DNA of 64,000 nt from Amoebidium appalachense (lineage: Eukaryota; Ichthyosporea). Both the position numbers and the translations under genes were made by a program. The stretch spans positions 5,952,001-6,016,000 of the forward strand of contig CAVNZM010000001.1 of the NCBI GenBank assembly GCA_963693365.1, given 5' to 3'. Under the pieces are notes generated by a model, which had not been told where the DNA came from, searched no databases, and saw only the letters and a program-made list of their open reading frames with translations. Of the stretch, positions 34,070 to 56,550 are shown in pieces (the stretch's first letter is position 1; each line of letters starts with the position of its first letter).

Positions 34070-34898
34070 AAGCTTTGGGGGACGAGTAGTGCCGGGCAAG
34101 GAAAAGACAAGCTGGAAAGTGTTGGGCGGGAATGGAGGGGAGTGGAAGGGGGGGGGGGGGGGGGGGGGGGGGGAACAATGCCACAATGCCGCATGGTCGC
34201 TCGTGTGTGTGTGATGTGGATCTAACATAGTACTTGTTTGTGTATGTACGTGAGTGTATGTGTGTGTTTGTAACATAGCAAAACAACACGTTTAGCCGTG
34301 CAGCTACAGGTACAAGCCAAATACAAAATGCGGGTCCCCATACACGCGTGCTTTTGACCCACTAATTGATCTGCTCATTCCACCATGATCAGCTATGAAC
34401 GTCCCGTCTTTTCCCCATGTTCCGATCTTGCTCGGATTCAAAATTATAAAATGGCTTGTGTCCACAGGGCCCAAAGCATACCATATCGACTCACACATAC
34501 CAGCATCCCACCACGGTGACCTCGATCCCCCCCCCCCCCCCCCCCCCCCCCTCCCTCCTTCCCTCACCGCCCACCAATGCATTGTGCCCAAATAGCCAAA
34601 AGGGAGATGAATGTGGGCACAGGGTTTATGATGCTAGAGAATTAGAGGGTGAAAAAGCCACGAGAAGAGATCGGGAAGGAGGGGAGACGGGCTGTTAGCA
34701 CGATGAATAGGAATAGAAGCATAAATCAAATGATTAACGCTAGATCATGCGTACGGGCACGCACTGGTGGCTGACGGTGCAGGCCTACCAACTATCCGGG
34801 TGCACAGGCACGGCACAGATGTGCTTGGGTGTAACCATGTTGAAATTGTATGTGTAGGGGCGTAAGAAGGGTGGGTGGGTGGATGGATGGGTGGGTGT

Positions 34899-34953
<55 letters not shown>

Positions 34954-35375
34954 ACGAGTCGTAAAACAAAGGACACAAATAATTGGCAGGGGGGGGAGGA
35001 GGATGGAGGAAGAAGAGAGGAGAGGGAAAAGGTATGAGTGAGGGGGGTTTTTATACCACTAGGAGATTTTCGATGACACCGGTATCGACCACATAGACAT
35101 CCACCTCCGTCATATTGCAAGTGTCATTGTACCGCAACCCATCAATGGGTAGACTCCTCTGACTTACACGATCGACCCCCCATAGCTGTGTCACAACACT
35201 CGTTCTCATTTGAATTTTCTTGGGGGGGCTTGGTGGTGGGGGAGGGGTCAATGTTCTCTCCTGTGTTACTATACTGACTAGGGGGTCGTTACGCAAACGG
35301 TTGAGCTCCTCTTGACTGCTGATGGTGAGCACCACGGTGGCTAGAGAGCTCAGAGGGAGGGGCTTGTTTGCCTGC

Positions 35376-35437
<62 letters not shown>

Positions 35438-36350
35438 GCGCAGGAGGGCGGGAGGGGGGAGGGGGAGCGGGGGGAGCGGGCTGTCAAAACGGAACTGTTG
35501 GTTGGTATGTGGGGGCAGGGCTGTGTAGTTACTCCAGTACTAGGCGCAGGTTTTTTTTTTTTTTTTGAAGGGGGGGGGAAGGATGGGGGGGGACGGGGAG
35601 TATAGGGTAGGTTTAGGTTGCAAAATAAGGACAAACAGGTGTGTCGGGACGTGTGTGTGTGGGAGTGAGGGTGGGTGGGTCGGTGACTGGTGGGGTCTGG
35701 AGAGGAGGAGAGGAGGGGGAGGGGGAGGGGGCGGGGGAGGGGACGAGAGAGGGAGGGGGGCTGGGGGAGGGGAGATATAACATGAGAGCCAAGGATCTGC
35801 CAACAATGGGTTGAGTTTGTCGTTATGTCGGCCACGCGCCATACTGTTAAAGATCACAAACATGTTTGCCAGAAAATGCAAGCGGCAAGAACAGCCATTC
35901 TCATGCACTGCACAAGTTCACCAGAAGAACAGGCACAATGACACACACAGATCTTAACAGACTGGCCACAAACACACACACTCTTTAACTTTCGTTGCTT
36001 GCTCTCACCCTTTCCCTCCGTAGCTTTTACACATACTCTCACTCCTCCCTCCCTCCCTCCCCTTTCCTGTCTCCTCCCCTCCCCCGCCCCCTCCCCCCCC
36101 CTCCCCCCCCCCCTCCCCTACGCACCTCTGTCTGGTTAAACCTATGGTCGCCATACTTAAGCATCACGCTACGTATTCTCTCCTCAACATTATCTTCATT
36201 GTCATCATCGTCGACAGTAACAAGGTAACGTCCCGCCACAGCAGCCTCGGGCGGTGCGGTGTACAGCTCAGACGTACCCTCCAAGGCGTAAACATATGCG
36301 CACAGGAGGGCAAGGTGGAGAGAAAACAAGGAAATGGTGAATAAATTCAT
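28714..36350 (-). CDS. Secreted subtilisin-like (S8, proteinase K type) protease with three hevein-like chitin-binding domains
   Basis: Ten minus-strand exons: 36350-36126, 35371-35057, 33839-33705, 33003-32705, 32457-32374, 31771-31702, 31033-30943, 30485-30063, 29181-28981, 28760-28714. Every phase matches and the sum is 1890 bases, 629 residues plus TGA. The start has a good context (ACCACCATG) and opens a signal peptide (MNLFTISLFSLHLALLCAYV). An I9 propeptide follows to about residue 120. Catalytic residues: Asp171 (VVDTGV), His201 (NGHGSSVAA), oxyanion Asn289 (GAAGN), Ser352 (EGTSLATPFV, split by an intron). The catalytic domain closes with KAGTPNRLLYM. Three Cys-rich modules follow, joined by a Thr/Lys linker. 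The enzyme should be secreted and held on chitin, a role inferred from the domains. The gene is divergent from the FGGY kinase. Confidence 0.88.
28981..29181 (-). CDS. Chitin-binding exon 9: third hevein-like domain
   Basis: The acceptor ACACAG/TACGGG joins exon 8 in phase 1 (LRDCTKPCSKPQ). The domain reads SDGRCGSRFPAS, CPGSSDKFCCSARGVCGS, CTCATC. It is the best hevein match of the three and shares the SDGRCG...CTCxTC frame with domain 2. The donor starts GTGTGTCTGTGTG, a microsatellite. Exon 10 adds GYNIARRKPKGKAMM and the stop. Confidence 0.82.
30063..30485 (-). CDS. Chitin-binding exon 8: two hevein-like domains and Thr/Lys linker
   Basis: The acceptor CACAG/CCGGCAC joins exon 7 in phase 1 and the donor GTACGT leaves phase 1. 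Domain 1: DKKCGSKYP then CGGIQKCCLSTSVCGLC. A linker of about 40 residues alternates Thr runs with Lys pairs and is probably O-glycosylated. Domain 2: SDGRCGRGFPS then CGGSKPCCSGSAFC and CTCPTCC. The CG-x(n)-C-x(4-6)-CCS-x(4-6)-C spacing is that of type-1 chitin-binding (hevein) domains, although the first domain lacks some usual Gly positions. Confidence 0.85.
31030..31340. repeat. Degenerate minisatellite beside protease exon 7
   Basis: Several diverged copies of an approximately 50-60 bp AT-rich unit with the core GATAGGTCAAATATCA and GGTGAGGGATAGAT. The copy next to 31034 forms the acceptor region of exon 7 (minus strand ATTTGACCTATCAG). The repeat may therefore have grown out of the splice-site flank. 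Confidence 0.6.
31702..31771 (-). CDS. Catalytic-serine exon 6
   Basis: Seventy bases with acceptor GGCAG/TGCAAC and donor CAG/GTAAAT. Joined to exon 5 it completes GTSLATPFV, matching the subtilase Ser pattern G-T-S-x-A-x-P, then SAAALYLARNPAATPQQ. Two other CAG acceptors sit 9 and 13 bases further upstream. One keeps frame only with a 3-residue insert and the other breaks frame, so the inner site is preferred. Confidence 0.85.
32374..35371 (-). CDS. Protease propeptide end and catalytic core (exons 2-5)
   Basis: Exon 2 (35371-35057) carries the propeptide C-terminal strand (VVLTISSQEELNRLRNDP), a proline-rich activation region and the Asp box. It joins exon 3 (33839-33705) so that DTG-to-FEGR spacing equals that of proteinase K, which supports this junction. 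Exon 4 (33003-32705) gives INVSLTPP and LLVVGAAGN. Exon 5 (32457-32374) gives CVDIFAPG and ends inside the Ser box. The PROSITE His pattern is met except Ala for Gly/Ser at one position. Confidence 0.9.
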
Positions 36351-37824
36351 GGTGGTGTTACTATTTTTAGCTGTGATGTGGTCATCTCTATGCAATTACA
36401 CTCGGCAAGATGCCGTCCCGTTTCTTTCGTATGTTCACCCACTTCGCCTCCATGGAAACATTTATGTCGCGGGGGTGCCTTCTGGCAAAAGGCTTTCCGG
36501 GTAAACAGTTGTTGTTTACTTCATGAGCATCTCAAAGCCACCAGAAAACCTGATTGATCTGAGGCTCAGGGCATGTTATTCATGCTGTACTGGCAAAGGC
36601 ACATCGCTTTAAAAGAGGTTCGGGGTACGTATAAACACAGGCGTGTGAAGGCATGTGATATAGTATGGCATCTGACACACAAAAATAAGGTGTGTGTAGC
36701 GTGTGGGCGTGTGTCCTGTCTGATGCATGTGCTTGTGCGTGTGTATGGTTCGTGATGCTTGTGCGTTTGTGCCTGTGTCTGTGCGCATGCGTGTTTGTGT
36801 ATGTGTACAGGGCAACGCATGGGCTGGGCTGCTCTGAGCTTTTACCTACACAGCCCTTGACCGCGTGGGCAGTGGTGCAGGCCCGTGTTGGCCTTATTTT
36901 AGTGTTGTAGTGAGTGCCACTTCGTGGCCCGACTGGCCCACACACTCGCGCCACGAGTGTTCTATTTTATCACTGGAATTTCTCGAAATTCCTTGGCTGT
37001 TAGAGGTATGCAAAATAACCTTATTTGTTAGCTACGGTATGCACTATCATTACTATGCTGCAACTGCATGTACATGATTGGCTCCGCAAGCACCACAAGT
37101 TTCAGCCAATCAATGTGCGCCAATAGATCTAAATACATTTCTCGTTTGGGCGCAACCGATGACTCTTTCAAGTTACCAGTTCTTTTACCTTCAAAGTTGC
37201 CGCGGTACCGCCAAGTCAGTTAGCCGGGAGAAGGCTATACATACAGCAATAAGGAAACATCAGGTAAGCATGTATATACAAAGCTTTAACGCATGTGGTT
37301 ATGAATTAACACGCACAAAGAGCTCATGCGGACGTAAACCAGAGCCCAGGCAGACTTTCACCCCACGCGTGTGAAGAGGCAGTCACCAACACAAATCCGA
37401 GCACTCAAGCACACGCCGAAACGCAGGAAATTTTTAGGTTGAGGTTAGAGAATCGCTTGTGCGAGCACACGCTTAGGCGTGAAATTTGCGTACACCACTC
37501 TAAGGGCAAAACAGAGACTTACGCGCATGCACTTGCATGCAGTTGTTACCTTTTCACCCCATTCAGTTGCACGGTATGGCGTAAAATCTGGGCTGTTCCT
37601 TCCCTCTCCGCCTAGCCCCCTTTCCTGCCTTTACTATTTCACCTCCCAGCCCGCTCCTCCTTCCTAACCTTGATCATTCTCCTTTTCCTCCCGAGCCCCT
37701 ACTTTTCCTTTCACTCGATCACTGCCAACTGCTCATGGCATTAGTGTGCACCTCTGTTTTCCCTTTAGTCGGCATGTTGCCCCACTCACCACAGCTATAT
37801 GCCCAGATATCCAACCCCTGCACC
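36351..37824. promoter_or_regulatory. Divergent promoter region of the protease and FGGY kinase genes
   Basis: There is no low-complexity run of the kind seen elsewhere and no supported coding sequence. CCAAT motifs at 37106-37110 and 37120-37124 (AGCCAATCAATGTGCGCCAAT) resemble those upstream of the CH gene. The two genes start 1.47 kb apart on opposite strands. Regulatory function is inferred. Confidence 0.4.
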
Positions 37825-49625
<11,801 letters not shown>

Positions 49626-49828
49626 ACAATTATTCGTAGTAAGTGGACTACTATGGGTGTTTCAGGTAGCAGTTACTGGCGGGGTTGGATGGGTCTTGTC
49701 ATGTGGGTTTGTGTGCATGGCAGTTCGTGTGTGTGTGTGTGTGTGGGTTGATATGGTGTTGGTGGTGGTGGTGGGGTGTTGGGAAGGGGTTTGTGTGTGT
49801 GTGTGTGGTTTTCTTTTTTTTGGTTTTT

Positions 49829-49890
<62 letters not shown>

Positions 49891-50543
49891 TACCCAAATT
49901 TTGATTTTTGTCTAGCTGTGGCACACCGCTTTGGCTTCAAGTTAAAGCCAATAGCGGTTCGGGTTTTTCCCGTCCTTTTTTTTTTTTTTTTTTGCTTTTT
50001 TTGCTTTCAGCATGAACGAATGATGAGTATATGAACAGCAGGTTATACTCTATGCCATTATATGTGCCCAAATGCATCTGCAGTTGCCGTTTCATAGAAT
50101 TTGATAAATTAAGACCATTTCGCATGCATGTACGTACAGATGTACACGCACACAATTCACCTGCTAGCGCAGCCAGGAATATAATGATTGAAGAAGTTTC
50201 TAATAATCATGTCTAATGGTTGGTGACCACTTACGTGATCGATGGGTCAAATAAAGTTTGTACGCTATCTTTCCGACGCATGATCTGATTCATATGATGA
50301 CACGTGCACCCCATTGCGGATTTCTTGAACACGTATGCCCACGTTCAACAAACCTTTACCACGTGTAATTTATTGAGAGCATATCTGGACATGTACGTAC
50401 ACTCGCATGATGTGGCATGTGTGTGTGTCTTTGTGTGAGTGTACATGGTGGTGGGTGTGGTGTGTGTGTGTGCGCGCGCCCATGATGGTGGGTGGTGGTG
50501 GTGGTGGTGGTGTGTGTGTGTGTGTGTGTGTTATGTGTGTGTG

Positions 50544-50580
<37 letters not shown>

Positions 50581-51109
50581 TATGCCCAGGACGACCGGAC
50601 AAGCCATCTGGCATGACCACACACTATTATTTGTTCATGTACGTGACAACTTTATGAGCTTTCCTGTTAAACCATGGTGAAGCCGCATTACAAACGGGCA
50701 TATTGTACGACAAAATATTCTACGACAAATTTCTGTTCCTCTTGACAATAATTCCACCATTACTTGGATTTGGATTAAGATTGGACCAATGAAACCAGAA
50801 ATATACTGAGAAGTTATACTTCCTATCTCCAACTCTATGAACATATTTGCATATGTACACGGGCGTGTTATTTTAACCAGCGAACATGGGCTACTCCCCC
50901 CCCCCCCCCCCCCCCTTTTAAGGACACATCTTACTACAAAATGAACTAAAGAAATACAAATTATGAGCAACAAAAATCAACCACACACATCCCCCTACCG
51001 GCAAAAAGAACACCCTTTGGCCGCAAATACATTGCATCAGCTTATCAGTTCGGATTCGGACTCACCAATTAATTGTATATGTAATCCTCATGTGGCATGG
51101 CATTTGCTT

Positions 51110-51142
<33 letters not shown>

Positions 51143-51239
51143 GCTTGTGTTTATCTGTGTGCATGCCCGTCAGATCGTACAGTGTGCCTTCACGCCTGCC
51201 TTTGTGTTTGCAAGCACACACATACATGCACGACCACGG
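49626..51239. other. Intergenic region between convergent FGGY kinase and membrane-protein genes
   Basis: Contains T/G tracts (49850-49889), GGT/GT repeats and a G run (50546-50579), and AT-rich unique sequence. An AATAAA at 50250-50255 could serve the kinase mRNA but lies over 600 bases from the stop. No gene is supported. Confidence 0.7.
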
Positions 51240-52630
51240 TTACATATTTGCGAAAAAACGGTCGATAGGCACCCTGCTACTCGTACCTTGCCCGGCATCA
51301 ACACTGCTGTCATAGTAATCTAAAGGCGCCTTGACAGCAAACCCATTGTATGTCCCATAGAAGTATCCGCCCATGGGGGGTGTAGGTGGGAGGGGTCTCT
51401 TTCCCAACTCCTTCACCCTCAGTTCACTCTTCCATTTTGCCATCGCGTCTGCAATTTCGACTGTTTGCATCGCACGCTCCTCCGCATTCCTTGCTGCCGC
51501 TTCCTGCTGTTCTAGAATGTCATCGATCGTCAATTTGCGATGTCGGTCTCTCCGCGATTGCCGGTGGCGGATCACCATGGCAACCACGGCGGCACCCAAT
51601 ACAATCATGGCGGACACAGCAACACCAATCACAATGTACTTTGAGCCACGTGGGCCTTTTGATTGGTCCATCTCCTCTGCCATCACCTGATTGACGGACG
51701 AAGTTGCCGGCACACCCCCGTCTATGCCAAGGGTCTCCACAATCAATCGCGGCTCGTCCGTTATAACGGGCGCTTCTGTGGTAGCAGGCGGTGGAATGGA
51801 CGACACCGACAGGGTTTCAAATTGCGACGGCTGTGGCTTTTTGACTGTTTCGGCCGGCACCTTAGCAACCACCTCCTTGGTTGATGTCGTTCCGATGGAG
51901 ACTGTCGACATTGGAATGTGTTGAGTGGTGGCGGCGGCAACTGGTGAACGTGACTTGCTGCCACTAGGGAAGAGGGGCTCGTCTGGGTAGGTTGGGCACG
52001 GCTGGCCCGGTAAGAGGGTGGGCAGGTTGATGGAGGGGTGGGGCCGAGAAAAAAGGGTTGTGGTGGTTGTTGTAGTAGTAGTTGTTGTTGTCGTTGGGGT
52101 GGTGGTGGTTGTGCTTGGGGCAGTAGTGGTTGTGCTGGGTGTTGTGGGGAGTGTGGTGGTATTGGTGTTTGTGGTGTTTATGGTGCTGTTTGTTACTGTG
52201 GCACTAGGTCTTAGGATTGTAACAGAGGTGTTACTCGTTGCAATCCCTGTAGTGTTTGTCGTGTTTGTAAAATTCGTGGAAATTAAAGTTGAATCTCCGG
52301 GTAATAGAGAAGTAGTGGAGGTGGATAGTGTCTGCCCAAGTGTATTCGGTACCTTTGGTGGCTGTGTCATGCCAATGGTGCCTGGCAGTAGCGGAATCTG
52401 TAAATTGTCTTTGGGGGGTACCAACGCCGTCGGCACGGTGTATATGCGGGTGGACGTGGGGGCTTTTGTTTCGGTTTCAATGAAACGGGCGTCGATGTTG
52501 TCGAAATACACAGTGCCCACCTTGTCCCGATAGATGCATTCCACGCGGACTGACAGGATTGGCCGGTCGGTTTTAAAGCGGACCATGGCTGGTGACCACT
52601 TATTCCGTTCGGCAAAGAACCCCTCCCACT

Positions 52631-52707
<77 letters not shown>

Positions 52708-53650
52708 TGTGTGTTGCGGGGAGGGGTGGGGGGGGGTTAGAATGCAAGTACGCGCTTCAAATACAAATCTACGACGGACAACACAAGAGCAGGCTTTTGA
52801 AAATAAGTGCACACAAGATCAAGCATCGTGGCCTGTGTCCATTCTCGGGGGTGGCCCATGTCATTCAGAGGGGTGGGGAGGTCTCGGGAGGGGGGGGGGG
52901 GGGGGGGGGGGGAGACGGGCACGCATGTACCTTATACTCCCACTTGTCGCCATCCTGCTCTGCCAGCACATTAATTGCAAAGTCGTGGGGATTGAAGGGC
53001 AAAGGGAAGGCGGAGTCTGTGGCATAGACCCATGCAGACACCTCGAGAATGCTTCCTGGGGTTGATGGCTCAACGTACACTCGCTGGCTGAGCCCTGGTG
53101 ACGAGAAAAGAGTGAAACATGTGAAAATGGAAGGAAAATGTTGGTTGTGTTACCGCGTGTGTGTGTTGGGGATGAAGAAGGGAATGGAGAAGATATGGGC
53201 AAACAGGAAGGAGTGAAGTAGTTCATTCGTTTTTTTTTTTTGGTAAAATGGGGGGGGGGGGGGGGGGGGGCATTGCATGATTAGCAAGAAGTCAGACACG
53301 CCACACGGCAAAGCATCGAAACATGCGAAGGCAGTGCATAAGAGGGGTATCATCAAGGTATGAAGGCAGCTGCAGCCCCCCCCCCCCCCCCCCCCCCCTT
53401 CTGTGGGCTGACAGGGTGTCAAATCAACTTAGCTCTTGTTGTCGAGTGGCAGTTTTGAGCAAAGTGACATAGAGCCTAGAGTATTTATAGGGTTTTAACC
53501 TACCTCCCGTTTTTGGCCGTGGGCCTCTTGGTATGGCGACTTTTGCACTCCTCTGCCCTCCTCTGCTTTCGGTGGTGCTGTAGGCAAACCCTACCTCTCC
53601 CACTCTCGCCCAACCTTCTGATACCTCAAAGCTGGGATTGCGGAGGATCC
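51240..53650 (-). CDS. Single-pass membrane protein: carbohydrate-binding-like jelly roll, Thr-rich stalk, cytoplasmic proline motif (5' end unresolved)
   Basis: Minus-strand exons 53650-53504, 53094-52931 and 52628-51240 join in phases 1 and 0. The first two and the start of the third form a beta-sandwich-like domain with hallmarks of CBM_4_9-like carbohydrate-binding folds: LRNPSFEVSEGWARVG, GGQRSAKVAIP, TPGSILEVSAWVYA, then a VGTVYFDNIDARFIE strand. A Ser/Thr/Asn-rich stalk with a Thr13 run follows, then a 23-residue membrane segment (YIVIGVAVSAMIVLGAAVVA) and a basic stop-transfer. The 109-residue cytoplasmic tail has a helical part and an SH3-ligand-like RPLPPTPP. It looks like a surface adhesion or receptor protein; ligand unknown. 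The first exon with signal peptide was not firmly found. The last-exon acceptor is the end of a (CA)n run. Confidence 0.8.
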
Positions 53651-53897
53651 CTGTAGGAGCTTTTTGGTGAGTGTGCCTTTTATTTTATTTGTTTATTTTT
53701 TTTTTGGGGGGGGGGGGAGGGAGGGGGGGGAAGGTGGGACTCAGTGCACGCACTTGCGTGCAAGTGCCTGTATGTTGGTGTGTGTTAACAGGCTGCGTGT
53801 GTGTGTGTGTGTGTGTGTGTGTGCACGCGCGCAACTCTGCCACGGTACACGTGTGTGTGTGTGTGTGCACAAAATGTTTCCTTTTCCCCTTCCTCAC

Positions 53898-53955
53898 CCT
53901 TTTTTGTCCAGCTTTTGATGTCAGTGCCTGAGTAAAGCGAGAATTCCAAAAGCAT
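53898..53955 (-). CDS. Candidate first exon of the membrane-protein gene
   Basis: ATG at 53955 opens 19 codons (MLLEFSLYSGTDIKSWTKK) to a GTGAGG donor that leaves phase 1, as required by the exon at 53650. Together with the three downstream exons this gives a continuous frame. The peptide is not a convincing signal sequence, so the true first exon may lie further upstream. Confidence 0.3.
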
Positions 53956-54027
53956 GTAAGCAGGGATGGTGAAAAAAACAAAAATACTCCTTAAATTACA
54001 TAAGTGCAGAGGTACATGGATATGCAA

Positions 54028-55360
54028 GAAGGGTTAAGAGCGTACAACAGGCACCAGCAAAAGTTGAGACTGTTATACGCTTATGGCCAGCCAGGCATTA
54101 GGACGGGGTACAACCAGAATCAATCGAATCTTGCTCAGTAACACTTGCACCAATGCCCATATTATGGTGAAGATTCAGTTGGGAATCATAGGGAGCACTC
54201 AACATACAACATTGTGACTGGGCTTGAAATAAAAAGGGTATTCAATTCTGTTGCCACCACTAAAGTATGTTCTCGCTGGCCTTAACGTGTATGTGTCTAT
54301 GAGCTCTGCCTTGTGTGTCCCGTTTGTCATGTATTGGGAAAACGCACACCTATGGCACCCAACACGTATTACTTCGATCAAGTGTAGAAATATCTAGACC
54401 AAGTGTGAAAACTGGTTACACCGAGCCGGGTAAGGGGAAGTTTAACGGAAAGGGGGAGAGGAAAAGGTGCACACACCTCCAGCTGCATGTATAGAACCCG
54501 CCCACCCAAGCAGGCAGCCACAGGCTAGCACTCGTACCATGCTGGCTACGGCCCCAAAAGCCTATACTTAGTACATTATATACTCCGTCTATGTTCAACT
54601 TATATAATAACCACTCTGTAGTTAGGTATGTGAAAAATGCCCTCTCTTTCGAGGTGTGCAAACCTTTAAACACAAAAAACAAGAAAGGCACTTCGGTTAT
54701 GACTACAGCCAGTAGCTTTGGCTTTATAAGCTTTTACCGTGCCCCAGTTAGAAAGTTACAGGGAGTCACTAGTCGTAGCTTGAAAAGTCCCAGTGTCTGT
54801 CTGCTGATGTCGCGCCTATTGTACAAGTGACAGCTGCGTAGATGGCGTATGTGTTTCGAATTTCAGAAAATGTGAACCATCCCTTTAAGTGTTCTCATGT
54901 GTACCGTTAGCAGGCGTGCGTAATGAAGAGAAAGAAACATACAAAAAAAAACACACAAAAAAAACACAAAACGCGTATCACCGGCAGCTCGGCCAAAAAC
55001 GTATTGTGGGCGTCTCGCCCCGTCGAGTGAACCTCAAGCTTCTTACGACTTGTAAATATGTCCATTAATCCTTTGAATCCAAAAGTTGTTAATGCGAAAA
55101 TATTGGTGCTGACTAGAGTCGACGAGTCGGCTGGGTCGCGATTTTGTAAATATTCGTAACATTGATACACAGTGTGGGGCCTTTATTAATAAAAAGAAGT
55201 GTATTGAATTTTTTTAATCATCGTTTGGTGTGCGTAACGAAGCCTGTCCATGTGTCGTACTCGCTTGTTGGACCACTAAAAAAACGTACCCTTAGATAAT
55301 TTCCGATGCAGAAATATCTCGTTAGTGGCAAAGCGAAATCTTCATTCTTTTAGTGTTCAG
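54028..55360. other. Unique AT-rich spacer without a supported gene
   Basis: No microsatellite of note. Open frames are short, mostly lack ATG and show no family motif. A 5' exon of the minus-strand membrane-protein gene may be hidden here. Confidence 0.5.
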
Positions 55361-55478
55361 CATCCTGATTGGTCACTTGCACAACAAACAAAATAAGTTG
55401 GAAGGTGACAAAGTTTCTGTGGGTGACCTGGATGTGTTCCCGGGAACTAAGCAGAGCCAGATAATGATAGATTTAGAG
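55361..55478 (+). CDS. Possible orphan exon, unknown protein
   Basis: Bounded by a good acceptor (TTTTAGTGTTCAG) and donor (GAG/GTAAGC), open in the frame ILIGHLHNKQNKLEGDKVS, VGDLDVFPGTKQSQIMIDLE. Length and phase (two bases carried in, phase 0 out) would allow joining to the exon at 59140, with the hAT-like element then lying in the intron. No family recognised. Confidence 0.3.
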
Positions 55479-55555
55479 GTAAGCTGCATATTTTATTTCA
55501 TACATCACCATTGGATACAAGTAGTCTATGTAGTATTTATGCTTTAAATCGAGGG

Positions 55556-55760
55556 CAAGGCATTGCTCACCCCCCTGTCGGTCCGGTCCGGTCCGTTCCG
55601 GTCTGCCATTTTGGCGTTCCGGTCCCGGTCCGAATTCGGTCGTTTTTGCCCCCCCGCCGCCCCCCCCCGGGGGCCCCGGCGGCCCGGGCTCCTTTACCCC
55701 TCCCTCCCCCCCCCTGCACCTTCTCCCCCACGTCCGACCCCCTCCCACGGCCCTTCATAT

Positions 55761-55847
<87 letters not shown>

Positions 55848-56542
55848 CACCTCACCTCATGAGATGTTTTCTCCATCTCGAGCTCCCTCTGTATATATAA
55901 CCGGTCCCCCTCCCCTGGACCCCCCCCCCCCTCCCTCCCCCCGGTTTCCATCCCCCCCTCCCGTGCCCCGGGCAGCTCTCCAGCTTGCCAATCCCCCCCC
56001 CCCCCCCCCCCCCCTCCTTTTCCCACCTTGCTCCCCCCCCCTTCCCCCTCGAGCTCAGTCTCCTTCCCCTGGTGGCCACTACCGCCAGAGTTAGCGCTGT
56101 CTGGCACAACAACGGGGATTCTCCTCCCTTCATATCCTTTTGCAGCAAGTATGAGCATATGGACACATACTGGCCCACTCAGTTCATTACGTGGCTGAGT
56201 CTCGCCTCCTCATTTCAGGGATCTGAAAAATCCTGTCGAGCTACATATGTCCGGGGATAGAGATCTGAAGAAAGAGCATGCGTGCGTGTGTGTGGAAAGA
56301 GAGGAAAGAGAGTGGAAAAGAGAGTGTAGAGGGCGGGGAGGAGAGGGAAGAGGATAAGGAAAGGGCGGAGAGAGCCGGGCTGACTGACACTGGGCATGGT
56401 CATAACGAGGAAAACACAGGAAAACAACTTGCACAAAAACAAGTGCTGAATACACCGGTCCTCACTTGTGAGGACCGGACCGGACCGGTCCGACCCCAGG
56501 ACCGACCGAACCGTCGGTCCGGTCTAGACCGGCAATGCCTTG
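55556..56542. mobile_element. Non-autonomous hAT-like DNA transposon (987 bp)
   Basis: Perfect 11-bp terminal inverted repeats: CAAGGCATTGC at 55556-55566 and its complement at 56532-56542. They are flanked by a perfect 8-bp target duplication ATCGAGGG at 55548-55555 and 56543-56550. An 8-bp duplication with short inverted repeats beginning CA is diagnostic of the hAT superfamily. Both ends carry subterminal GGTCCGGTCC-type repeats in inverted orientation, likely transposase-binding sites. The interior is a (CT)n run (55766-55843), C-rich sequence and unique DNA with no transposase. Confidence 0.9.
55766..55843. repeat. (CT)n microsatellite inside the hAT-like element
   Basis: About 39 uninterrupted CT repeats. 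Confidence 0.97.
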
Positions 56543-56550
56543 ATCGAGGG

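Noticed and set aside
34304-34591. Minus-strand frame within the protease gene (includes GDPHFVFG)
   Set aside because: It lies in the intron between exons 2 and 3. Joining exons 2 and 3 directly gives the exact spacing of proteinase K, so an extra exon would disrupt the fold.
54199-54691. Minus-strand frames considered as 5' exons of the membrane-protein gene
   Set aside because: The larger, hydrophobic frame does not start with ATG and no donor in the required phase was found in either.
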